A stretch of DNA of 64,000 bases from positions 434,001 to 498,000 of the forward strand of contig CAWDMC010000022.1 of NCBI GenBank assembly GCA_963803295.1. The letters are read 5' to 3'. Of the stretch, positions 9,736-18,149 are shown one piece after another (position 1 is the first letter of the stretch; the number at the start of each line of letters is the position of its first letter). Both the position numbers and the translations under genes were made by a program. Source of the DNA: CAWDMC01 sp963803295 (lineage in GTDB: Bacteria; Acidobacteriota; Terriglobia; UBA7540). Under the pieces are notes generated by a model, which was given only the letters and a program-made list of their open reading frames with translations, was not told the origin of the DNA and ran no database searches.

Positions 9736-9845
9736 GTGTCACCGAACGGTCGCTGAAGCGTCGGCGACGACAGAGGGGCAAGTGGTTGCTACTGTTTGCA
9801 TTCTTGAATCCTGGCTCATTTTCTGTCGGCGATGCGTCGCCGTTG
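9153..9845. repeat. Iteron-like repeats around the replication genes
   Basis: Two 29-bp copies at 9153-9181 and 9252-9280 match at 25 positions, and degenerate relatives occur near 9737 and 9824. The copies at 9258 and 9828 share GGCGA-N4-TCGCC, a short inverted repeat. Their position in and after the replication-protein gene and before dnaB suggests an origin or autoregulatory operator. The first two are also in coding frame, so protein-level repetition is an alternative. Confidence 0.45.
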
Positions 9846-9897
9846 TGTCGGCGAGAATTGGACATTTTCAAGCCCTTTTTCAAGTTTCTTGATTCAT

Positions 9898-11241
9898 ATG
9901 AGTGAGAAATTGCCTGCCAATCTCGAAGCGGAGCGGGCCCTGCTCGGAGGGATGCTGCTCAACGGGTTCTTCGACGCTGAGATCCTGCTCGCGGCCGACG
10001 ATTTCTTCCTCGATGCGAACCGACGAATCTACCTGGTGATGGCCCAGCTTGCAGACGCCGGAGAGCCTCTCGACCTCGTTACTGTGGACAATGCCCTGCG
10101 CAAAACCGGGCAACTCGACCAGGTCGGCGGCCCGGGCTATCTCGTGGGACTCACGGACGCGCCAATGGCGGTGAACCTGAGCGCCTATGAGCGGATCATC
10201 CGCGAGGCAGCCGTACGCCGGCGTGTTATCCGGCAAGCTGAGAACCTGCAGAAGCTGGCCTACACCGAAAGTCTCGAACACCTGGCGCACCAGGCGAATG
10301 GCCTGAGTCAGCTGCTTGCCGACGGCACTGAGGAAGGACCTGCCGAATCACTCGAGGCGCTCTCGGCTCGCTATGAACATTACGTGCGGCACATGAGTGA
10401 ATTTGTCGTGCACTCCGGAATCAAACCGCTCGATAACCGGACTGACGGATTCCAGCTCGGGGAAGTCGTGACCCTGATCGCGCGAACCGGGGTGGGAAAG
10501 TCGGCGATTGCGCAGAACATGATGACGCATCTGCTGACCACGCACGCGGAGGCCGGCGTGGCGTTCTTCAGCCTCGAGATGCCCGGGCTTCAGGCCTTCG
10601 AGCGCCACCTCCAGATTTTTGCGGGCAAAGCGCGCGAGGATGTGATCAAGGCCTACCGTGAAGGACAGCGGAATTGGGTGAGAGCCGGCGAATTCGTGGA
10701 ACACTTCAACGATCGCTTAGTGATCATCGACAAGCCGATGCTGACCCTTCCAGAAATAACTCGGCGGGTTCGGGCCCTTGTGAAGCTGGGGCGGCTGAAA
10801 CCGGTGCGCTTGGTGGTGATTGATTACCTCGGCTATCTGGACACGGTGCAGAAGAAACTGAGCATCGTGGAACGTGTCTCCGAGCTGGCGCGAGGCGCAA
10901 AGCAACTGGCAAAAGAGTTGAACGCGGTTGTACTGCTTCTGGCCCAGACCTCGCGGACGGCGGGAGACGGCTCCGAGGAAGTGACGGTTCTGGATGCCCG
11001 GGATTCTGGCGCGATCGAGGATTCCGCCGACTTTCTGCTTGGCGCCTGGCGTCCCGAAATGAAGGGCAAAATCAAGCCCGAAGAGTACGCGGAGCTGCGC
11101 GGTAGGCTGTGGATTCGTATCCTCAAGGCGCGGCGGGGTCTGCTCGATAAATTCCTACTGCGCTTCGATCGGCAAAACACTTCGTGTTCTGCCTCTCGAA
11201 GACAGGACACTTCCTATGCCTTTGCCTGGTATGAGTGCTGA
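9898..11241 (+). CDS. dnaB: DnaB-family replicative helicase (element-encoded)
   Basis: The 447-residue protein has both DnaB domains. The N-terminal domain begins LPANLEAERALLGGMLLNG; the C-terminal RecA-like domain has Walker A RTGVGKSAI (about residue 195) and a Walker B-like strand ending in VVIDYLGYL. It would unwind DNA ahead of the fork as a hexamer, loaded by the preceding winged-helix protein. The ATG at 9898 is preferred because homology begins directly after it; the upstream in-frame codons look untranslated, although no good Shine-Dalgarno is visible. The last 25 residues (from NTSCSASRRQDTS) are unlike other DnaB ends and may come from a late frame change. It is the most intact gene of the element. 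Confidence 0.9.
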   Translation: MSEKLPANLEAERALLGGMLLNGFFDAEILLAADDFFLDANRRIYLVMAQLADAGEPLDLVTVDNALRKTGQLDQVGGPGYLVGLTDAPMAVNLSAYERIIREAAVRRRVIRQAENLQKLAYTESLEHLAHQANGLSQLLADGTEEGPAESLEALSARYEHYVRHMSEFVVHSGIKPLDNRTDGFQLGEVVTLIARTGVGKSAIAQNMMTHLLTTHAEAGVAFFSLEMPGLQAFERHLQIFAGKAREDVIKAYREGQRNWVRAGEFVEHFNDRLVIIDKPMLTLPEITRRVRALVKLGRLKPVRLVVIDYLGYLDTVQKKLSIVERVSELARGAKQLAKELNAVVLLLAQTSRTAGDGSEEVTVLDARDSGAIEDSADFLLGAWRPEMKGKIKPEEYAELRGRLWIRILKARRGLLDKFLLRFDRQNTSCSASRRQDTSYAFAWYEC

Positions 11242-11292
11242 TGCCGAAGAGCCTGGAACTGTCCAGTGAGTGAGCATGGGAGGGGGTTGCCG

Positions 11293-11726
11293 ATGGCAAG
11301 CGATGAAGGGCCGAAAGAGAAAGGGTCTGAGGCTTCAAGGCGGAAGCTGACTCATGAGACGCTTTGTACAGTCTGTGGGAGCGGCGGCGTGCTGGTGCCT
11401 CGCGAGTCTCTGCCTCCCTCTCCACCAGCTGGCTTTGTGCCACTGGCGGAAGCGGATCGCGCCGAGCTGGAGTTGGTCCGGGCCCTGATCGCAGAGCGCG
11501 GAATTCAGGGCCCGCTGATCTTCGCGGTGTCGTGGCGGATGCCTGCGCGCTCTACGATGTGTGCGACGGGAAGATTAGCGGGTCGCGGTTCCTCTCGGCG
11601 CTCCTCGATCGGACGGCGCCTGCAGTACGCCCTGCGATGCTCGCGGATCTGCGGCGTTACCTTGATGAACTGGCTTTGAGTGAACCGGCGGGTCCGATCG
11701 TGGATCCGCTGGCGCGAGTGCAATAG
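11293..11726 (+). pseudogene. Small zinc-ribbon-like protein, frameshifted
   Basis: The first frame has one Cys pair (LCTVCGSGG) typical of half a zinc ribbon, then ADRAELELVRALIAERGIQG. Near 11515 the sensible reading moves to another frame (ADLRGVVADACALYDVCDG) and ends at 11726. Together they make about 144 residues of a protein often seen between helicase and recombinase genes of such elements. Its role is unknown. Confidence 0.45.
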
Positions 11727-11740
11727 GGCAAGGTTTTTGT

Positions 11741-12013
11741 ATGGCCAAGAGCTGGGACAATTCGATCCCGTTCCGTCCTGAAGCTTCACGGTGTCGACAG
11801 AGAGCGGACGGATGTGCAGGTCCGGGCATGGTGCAATCCGCTGGCCTGGGTCGATCGATCTCGCCCGAATTGCAAAGCTGGATCAAGGATTGCCTTGTGC
11901 CCATTATGGTAACTCGTTATCTGGGGTTGACGGACAAGCCACTTGCCTCGAACGCAGAGACTGTGAGACAGTCAGCGGATAAGATTGTGCCGCCTAAACT
12001 GAGACCTCGATGA
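11741..12013 (+). CDS. Small protein translationally coupled to the serine recombinase
   Basis: This 90-residue frame ends in an ATGA overlap with the recombinase start at 12010. Its most structured part is SPELQSWIKDCLVPIMVTRYL, a helical segment also seen in short genes ahead of large serine recombinases in related bacteria, as I recall. The overlap and conservation suggest a recombinase accessory factor, which is inference. Confidence 0.5.
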   Translation: MAKSWDNSIPFRPEASRCRQRADGCAGPGMVQSAGLGRSISPELQSWIKDCLVPIMVTRYLGLTDKPLASNAETVRQSADKIVPPKLRPR

Positions 12014-13535
12014 GTCAATCACGCTGCGCCATCTATGCCCGGTACTCCAGTGACCTGCAAAGTCCTCTGTCTATCGAGGATCAAGTCCGCAAGTGTCGGG
12101 AGTGGGCGAAAGCCCATGACGCAGTAGTCCTGGATGAGCACATCTATTCGGATGAGGCGATCACTGGAACTTCAAATGATCGCCCTGGTTTTGCGCAGCT
12201 GCTGAAAGCTGCGTTTTCGCCTCGGCGGTTGTTTGACATAGTGCTGCTCGACGATACTTCCCGACTCTCGCGAAGTCAATCCACGGCCATGGATCTCTTT
12301 GAGCGCTTCAAGTTTTCTGGCGTGCGTCTGGTAGCAGTTTCTCAGGGCATTGACTCTTCAAGTGAGCAGGCCGACGTCCTGATGACAGTGCATGGCTTGG
12401 TTGATTCGCTGTACGTGAAAGAGCTGGCGAAGAAGACACACCGGGGGATGGAAGGGAAGGTCCTGCATGGGTTTCACACCGGTGGCCGGTGCTTCGGCTA
12501 TCGCAACGTTAGAATCAATCCTCAGGAGAAGGATTCGCCTGTTCGTTTGGAAGTGGAAGAGGCCGAGGCCGCAGTAGTGCGCCGCATCTTCGCCATGTCC
12601 GCTGAAGGGCAGTCACTCAAGACGATCGCAAAAGCCTTGAATGCGGAAAGGGTCTCTACTCCGCGCGGGCGCAACTGGCGGAGGACCGGTGAAGCTTCCT
12701 GGTGTCCGACTGCCCATTCGGGCGATCCTCCGCCGTGACCTGTACGTTGGGCAGTTGATCTGGAATCGCTCCCAATTCCTCAAGAAGCCAGGAAGTCACA
12801 AACGCGTGCAGCGTCCACGGCCTAAGAGTGAATGGCGCGTGGTGGAGCGCCCGGAGCTGCGAATTGTCAGCGACGAACTGTGGCAGGCGGTTAAGGTCCG
12901 GCTTGAGTTCGCGAAGGAAACCTTTAGTCGGCGCGGGGCCGGCTTGTTTTATCGGGCGGCCTCGAGTCCCGCATCTCCTCACCGGATTCCTGAAGTGCAG
13001 CGAGTGCGGCGGAAATCTTACCATCGTGAGCGGGATCGGCGCGGGTCGCCATCCAAAGTATGGTTGTCCGCAGAACTTCAATCGTGGCTCATGCCCAAAC
13101 GACCTGGTAGAGCGCGAGGACTGGCTTGAGTCGCGGATTCTGGCGAACCTTCAGCAGGAGGTCCTGCGTCCCGAGGTTATTGAGTTCGCTTTGGAGGAGT
13201 TCCGGAGCCAGCTGGAAGCGCACAGCTTCAGCCTCGCCGCTCAGCTTGGGGATATGCAGGCCCGCAAACTGGAGCTGGAAATGGAGATTCGACGACTGAC
13301 GGATTTCGTGGCGAAAGGCAGCGGAGACTCTGAGTTTCTCCGGGCGGCTATCGTTGAGCGCGAACGGGAGATTCGCGGGCTCGCGGGCCGCCTGCTCGAT
13401 GATGGTCCGGGAACGTTGAAGGCAGAGCTTGAGAATATGAGGAGTTTCGTACGCTCAAGCCTGGACGATATCCGGGGCTTGCTTGCTGAAGGCAGACGTT
13501 TGCAGCCGCATGAGCGCAACTCTCAAAGCATGTGA
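12010..13535 (+). pseudogene. Large serine recombinase, frameshifted
   Basis: The N-terminal resolvase domain is intact to about 12680: IYARYSSDLQ contains the catalytic Ser, and LLDDTSRLSR and the Arg-rich region follow. The frame then changes near 12690 into the recombinase domain (AILRRDLYVGQLIWNRSQF) and again near 12960 into the zinc-ribbon region (LKCSECGGNLTIVSG, then YGCPQ) and a coiled-coil tail. Large serine recombinases integrate or excise elements without host factors. The end at 13535 is 128 bases from the tRNA fragment. With two breaks it is unlikely to be active. Confidence 0.85.
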
Positions 13536-13662
13536 ATGCAATCCGCATGACACCTGCAGCATTGGATGGGCGCTGATATTATCGGGCTGAGGGCGCTCTG
13601 GGATCTTCTCGGTGGCTACAAGAGACGCTGGGTTGGGGAAAAACCACTGTCAGGATTGGATT

Positions 13663-13710
13663 ATTGCGGGGGCTGGATTTGAACCAGCGACCTTTGGGTT
13701 ATGAGCCCAA
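13663..13710 (-). repeat. Left attachment repeat: 3' fragment of tRNA-fMet
   Basis: These 48 bases equal 63621-63668 without mismatch. They include the anticodon loop, variable region, T arm, acceptor 3' strand and discriminator base, but the sequence diverges before the 5' half, so no functional tRNA is made here. It marks the left end (attL) of the island. Confidence 0.85.
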
Positions 13711-13813
13711 TTCCGACATCACTCCAACCGATCTCACACGACCGTTCCTGCTTTTACGTTCCATAACTCTTTGATTCTCCGTGACACCCTGAAACCGATT
13801 CATCCCGCTTATA

Positions 13814-14944
13814 TTGAGGAATCGTGCCCAATTGGGCACAGTTTTGGGCACAGGCGCGGAGACACCCTTGTCGACGATCGAACCACAGCCAGCGCTCCCC
13901 TTCGGTTCTATTCGTGCGCAGCATGCAGTTGCGGCCGTGACCGCCGGACCTTCGGCCGAGAGTCAAGGGTTCGTCCCACTGCGATCCCTTATTCCCTCCA
14001 TTAAGGTGAGTACCCAGAAGCTGAAAAAGCTCCAGGCCATCCAGCTCGTGCGCCAACAGAGAGACGGCCATAAGCAGGACCTGGCTTTTAATGCTCGTCC
14101 CTTCATCCTGTGTGGAATTCCTCTGCGGCGACCGCCAATCGACCAGTTCACCTACACCCGACGTAATGGCAACTTCTTCCTCTCGATAACGGCTCATCCC
14201 GAGTTTGGCCTGCCCTATGGTCAGGACCGCCTGCTTCCCATTTGGATCGCCACCCTGGCCGTGAGACAGCAAAGCGCCGTCGTGCATTTCGAGCATCTGT
14301 CCGAGATGCTGGACTACTTCGCTCTCCCCATGACCGGCTTCTACTACAAGCGAATCGCCGAGGCTTTCCAGCGCCTCTTTGGTGCAACCATCTTCTTCGG
14401 GACCGAGGAGCACCCATCCCAGCGTACGGTTCTCGATTGGGCGCGCTTTCACTTCTTTGATCGCGTGAAACTGTGGTGCTCGCGAGAAGAGGTCCTTGGG
14501 CAGGAAGCAACGGTGAACCAGGGCTTCGAAAACGTCATCACTTTGAGCCCAGCATTTTACGATGAGATTCAACAGCACAAGATTCCTGTCGAACGGAGAG
14601 TGGTGGCCGCTCTTTCAAACGCCCCTGGTCCATTAGATCTGTACACTTGGTTGGCCTGGAGAACATGGTCGGCCAAAGGGCCGGCGCGAATACCGCTCTT
14701 CGGTCCAGGCGGTCTCCACCAGCAACTCGGGGTGACGGGCTACTCTCGCAATCGTGCCTTTCGTGAAAAGGTGGCTCAGTGGTTGAGGGAAGTCCGCCAG
14801 CTGTGGCCGCAATGCCCCGCTCGGTTCTCCGAAGATGGCCAGCATCTTCTCATCCAGCCGGCCCACCGATCACCCGCCGTTTTGCCGCTGGCTGCTAAGG
14901 GATTCAGTGACGGCCTTTTGCGCGGAAGTGGCCGGAAGGTCTAG
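13814..14944 (+). CDS. Plasmid RepA_C-type replication initiator
   Basis: The 376-residue protein matches the plasmid-encoded RepA family: LPYGQDRLLPIWIATLAVRQ, then YYKRIAEAFQRLFGATIFFG and ARFHFFDRVKLW are the characteristic blocks (about residues 135-225). Such proteins bind iterons and start plasmid replication. The listed start is a TTG; the first conserved block is far downstream, so a later start (for example GTG near 14007) is possible. It is the first gene inside the left attachment repeat, implying that the island was once able to replicate as a circle. A palindrome and short direct repeats overlap its 5' end and could be iterons. Confidence 0.75.
   Translation: MRNRAQLGTVLGTGAETPLSTIEPQPALPFGSIRAQHAVAAVTAGPSAESQGFVPLRSLIPSIKVSTQKLKKLQAIQLVRQQRDGHKQDLAFNARPFILCGIPLRRPPIDQFTYTRRNGNFFLSITAHPEFGLPYGQDRLLPIWIATLAVRQQSAVVHFEHLSEMLDYFALPMTGFYYKRIAEAFQRLFGATIFFGTEEHPSQRTVLDWARFHFFDRVKLWCSREEVLGQEATVNQGFENVITLSPAFYDEIQQHKIPVERRVVAALSNAPGPLDLYTWLAWRTWSAKGPARIPLFGPGGLHQQLGVTGYSRNRAFREKVAQWLREVRQLWPQCPARFSEDGQHLLIQPAHRSPAVLPLAAKGFSDGLLRGSGRKV
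13825..13853. promoter_or_regulatory. Palindrome and direct repeats at the start of repA-like gene
   Basis: TGCCCAATTGGGCA (13825-13838) is a perfect palindrome, and TTGGGCACAG occurs at 13832 and again at 13844, 12 bases apart. This could be an iteron set or RepA operator. The 11-mer TTTTGGGCACA at 13842 recurs at 63583, close to the other island end. Confidence 0.45.
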
Positions 14945-15194
14945 CCGTCCTTTCCAGACTGTCAGTTTCTAATTGTCGGGTCCAGTCCCTTTCGCGCTGT
15001 GTTGCCCTTTCGGAAATTTGAGTAACTCCGAGTGTCGGTCACAAGAGAAGGCCCCGTGACGCCTTGGCCGTTGCCTTTTGCCTTGCCTCCCTAGTCTAGC
15101 CAGGTAAGCGCAATCCAGAACGAGTGGTGCGGCTTCTTGAATTGGTTAGTCGAGATAAATGTTCGGACGCTTGGCGAGTCTGTCGTCGAGGCGA
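14945..15194. other. Gap between convergent genes, nothing recognised
   Basis: No convincing frame or structured element was found here. It separates the rightward repA-like gene from the leftward hydrolase pseudogene. Confidence 0.5.
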
Positions 15195-17364
15195 CTAAAT
15201 TGAATCGAGTAAGCACTCTGATCTAGGGTCGCAAAGGCACTGAGGGGTCCCTTTTCCGGTACAGCGGACGAGAGCACCCTCGTCGAGTGTGGACGACCGG
15301 CAATGTGCATTTCGACCGAAGAACGGAAGCCCCGACATCCTCGTATCCGTCGAAATGAGACTACCTGCCAGTCGTGCTGCGGATGGCAGCAATATATAGT
15401 CCCGAAGATCCTCACTTAGTAGAAAGCGCTGCTGGTGAAGGCGTACTGCGGCGCGCACCACAGCGATCACGTACCTGCCATGGTTAGGATATCGTTCTTC
15501 GATCGATAGACGCGGATCGCCCGAAGCGAGCCGCTCTGACTTGGTCTGGGCGAAATCGATCTTCTGACCCGATGCGTCGCAGCCATCGTTTGCGTCGGGC
15601 GGAAACGCGCGCAAGCCCCAGCCGGTGTACGTCGCCAGGGGTGCGGCAACCTCCGGAAGTCGGATACCGGAGATATCATTGCCGTCGGCATCGGTTTTGG
15701 GCACTAGCGCCGGATAGGGACTCCCTACGAGAATCGGAGGAAGGGTTGTCAGGATTCCCTGGGCGAAGAGCCGCCCGAAGTCGAAGAGATCTCCCGTGTG
15801 GATGCGGCCGTTGTAAGTGACACCGGGGATATCCGGAAAGCCCACGCCTGACTGTGGCAGTGAGGGTACGAGTGTGCCGTCGGCGACGCGCGGCAAACGG
15901 CTGGCGGGGGGCTCTGTTCCCCTCGACACCCACGCGTCCATGTTCACCAGCAGCGCCCGCAGCGCCGGGTTAGCGACAAGCGGGTTCCGGTTCTGCTGGC
16001 AGATACCCGGACCGGTAGGTCCGATGCCGGGACTGTGCGGCAGGCTCGATATCAGATAGTAGCGAACGTTCGGGGGATCCGGCAGATCCTTGCCAGTGCT
16101 GTCGAGATGAAACACCGACATCGCTTTGGCCCAATACTCGTTTTCGGAATTGACCTCGAAGATTTGGGGGCAAGTGTTGCTCTCCAAGCACCGTCGAAGC
16201 CGGCCGTCGGTCCTGCCGGTGTTCGGATCGAACATAACCTGATTGGCGAATGGAAACTGATACTCTGGATACCAGCGGGCGATGTGTTGGCGGTGGGTTC
16301 TGGCTGGCTGCGCGAACCGGTAATTCATGAAAATGCCGCCCCCTCCGCCAATCCAGTTCAGCATCCCGTCGAAAGCGCGCCCCTGGGTGTTCTGGTTGAA
16401 ACCTAGCCACAGAAAGTCGTGCATTGCTCGGCAGGGCTGCGAAATACAGAACGAGTACACGAATCGCGCATCTCCAGCCAGGGGGTTGGGACTGCCCTGA
16501 TCGTCCCCTGTCGCGTAATGCAGGAACAAGGCTACGTCACGGATTGCCGCAAATCCCAGTCCCGTCACCAACGGGTTTTTCGCGGGATACGTGAATTCGT
16601 AGAGTGTGCCCTGCTGGAACGACGTCCCATCGGGTAAGTAGCTTGATCGCGGTGAGGCTCGCGTCGGTGTAGTCCCAGTTTGCGGCGGGAATGGAGACCG
16701 GCAAGTCCTGGTAGCGCGTGCGCACCGTCAGGGTCGCTTGGGATTTGTCTGCGTTTGCCGCCGGATATGTCAGGGGCCCTGTCAGTGTCGTGTTGTTGTC
16801 GATAACGAATTCTTCTAACGCGGGGCCGGTGATCGTCGAACCGTCCGCGTTTGCAGCAACCGGCACCGTAAGGGTGAAGCGACCGCCCCCTGCCGGCACC
16901 GTGGCATCCCAGCCGCACCAAACCATCGTGTACCCTTGCCGCATGAGGAACCCATTCCCCGCATCTGAAGCTGTGGTGGGATCGTTGGCGCCGGTCGTGG
17001 CATTGTTCATCTGGCCGAAAGAGAAGTTGTTGCCTCGATTGTTGATCTCAAAGAACAGCCGGTGGTTCCCCTTTGAGCGGTCGATAGGTCTTAGAATATA
17101 GACATCGGTCGAGTACGCCACCATACCGGAAGCATTTCTCGGGGCAAGACCTATATCGGTAATCAACGCATCCCCTGGATCGGTCGGATCGGCCTCACCG
17201 AACGCGCGCCCAACCAGCTTTTCGTACTGACCAACGGTACCGAAGGAGGCGCCTTCGAATGTCGGTGATTCGATGCGGGTAATCTGGATTCGGGTGATTC
17301 GCGCGTTCGCATCAAAGCTGATGCCGAGGAAAAGCAGGGCGATGGCCATCAGTTTCGTTTTCAT
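15195..17364 (-). pseudogene. Secreted alpha/beta hydrolase domain protein (Abhydrolase_10 type), frameshifted
   Basis: The N-terminal part has a signal peptide (MKTKLMAIALLFLGISFDANA) and the family's opening (ITRIQITRIESPTFEG, FFEINNRGNN, MVWCGWDATVP). A frame change near 16560 continues as VTGLGFAAIRDVALFLHY, with the Ser-containing region FCISQPCRAMHDFLWLGFN. The C terminus probably shifts again near 15410, since the expected LLPEDA-like ending turns into unrelated sequence. A strong GGAGG lies before the ATG at 17364. Members are periplasmic hydrolases of unknown substrate. The break within the fold makes activity unlikely. Confidence 0.75.
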
Positions 17365-17438
17365 GGATTTCCTCCAATTGCACGTTGACTATCTCGGCTC
17401 AAGTGACAACACAAAAAAATCCGCCGATCGCTGCTTGT

Positions 17439-17930
17439 TCAGAACGGACACTCTGGCGGTTGCGGCTGTTCCTGACGCGTCGCCATTCCTTTCGGAACAA
17501 GATACGTGTCCAGCAACTCCAAATCGGTTGACCCCTGGTTGTAAACATTGTGATGGACATTCGCTGGTTCTATGAACGCACTGCCGGTCGGGTAGACTAT
17601 CGGCGCGCAATTCGGATTGGCTGCGCTGTACCAGGTCGCCGTACCCGTCTTAACCGTGATGAGCACGGGGCCGGGATGGCTGTGCCAGCCGCTAAAACCG
17701 CCGGGCTCAAGTGCCACGTCCTGCTGGACGAAATCGGTTGCCCCTCTCACCCAAAGCAACAGATGCCAGTCCTGCGAGTGGGCTCGCTCAAAGATAAAAT
17801 TCGTGACGGAGGTCGCACGACTGAAGTTATTGAACAGAAATCCTGACCCAGGTGTTGCCATCCCGATCAAGCAAAATACGACCAAGCATCCCAGCAGGCT
17901 CAGTATTACTTTGTTAAAACGCACACGCAT
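17439..17930 (-). CDS. Secreted cupin-domain protein
   Basis: The 163-residue product has a membrane-spanning leader (VILSLLGCLVVFCLIGMA) and a single cupin barrel: GFSGWHSHPGPVLITVKTG is cupin motif 1 with two His, and PANVHHNVYNQG is motif 2. Small cupins bind a metal or sugar and may be sensors or isomerases; the substrate is not known. The ATG at 17930 follows AAAGGAGG at proper distance, so it is preferred to an earlier in-frame start. It lies between two broken hydrolase genes in the same direction. Confidence 0.8.
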   Translation of the reverse strand: MRVRFNKVILSLLGCLVVFCLIGMATPGSGFLFNNFSRATSVTNFIFERAHSQDWHLLLWVRGATDFVQQDVALEPGGFSGWHSHPGPVLITVKTGTATWYSAANPNCAPIVYPTGSAFIEPANVHHNVYNQGSTDLELLDTYLVPKGMATRQEQPQPPECPF

Positions 17931-17984
17931 ACCATCCTCCTTTTTCCATAACTGGATTCCTCTAGCGCCGCCTCCCCGCACGAC

Positions 17985-18075
17985 AGTTCCGGCGCTGTCC
18001 GTTTCCTCGGCCGCGCGAGGTTCTGAAATGCATACCGGCGAACACCCGCGTTTGGAGCAGAAAATCCTGAGGAGG
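17985..18075 (-). pseudogene. Haloperoxidase C-terminal scrap
   Basis: On the minus strand TRVFAGMHFRTS matches the ARVFGGIHFRTS block of the vanadium haloperoxidase-like pseudogene at 28.4 kb, and the DNA around it is recognisably similar. Only the piece around the vanadate-binding His remains. It is a third trace of the same gene family inside the island. Confidence 0.45.
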
Positions 18076-18149
18076 ACCGGACGCTACGCCGCCGATAGCT
18101 ATCTGCGGATCAGCCCGCAGTTGCGGCTGGTGAGATGGAATCTCCCCGG

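Larger units (their letters stand above)
5804..13535. mobile_element. Small integrative element with replication genes and no virion genes
   Basis: The block has a tyrosine recombinase and HTH gene leftward, a divergent control region, then rightward regulators, a winged-helix replication protein, a DnaB-type helicase and a serine recombinase. No capsid, terminase, tail, relaxase or conjugation gene is present. The order integrase, divergent regulators, replication resembles phage satellites of the PICI type, but an integrative plasmid relic is also possible. Several genes are frameshifted, so it is probably immobile. The outer ends are not defined by visible attachment repeats. Confidence 0.55.

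Noticed and set aside
13663..13710. A second complete tRNA-Met gene.
   Set aside because: The 5' half (acceptor, D arm, start of the anticodon stem) is missing; only the 3' part is present.
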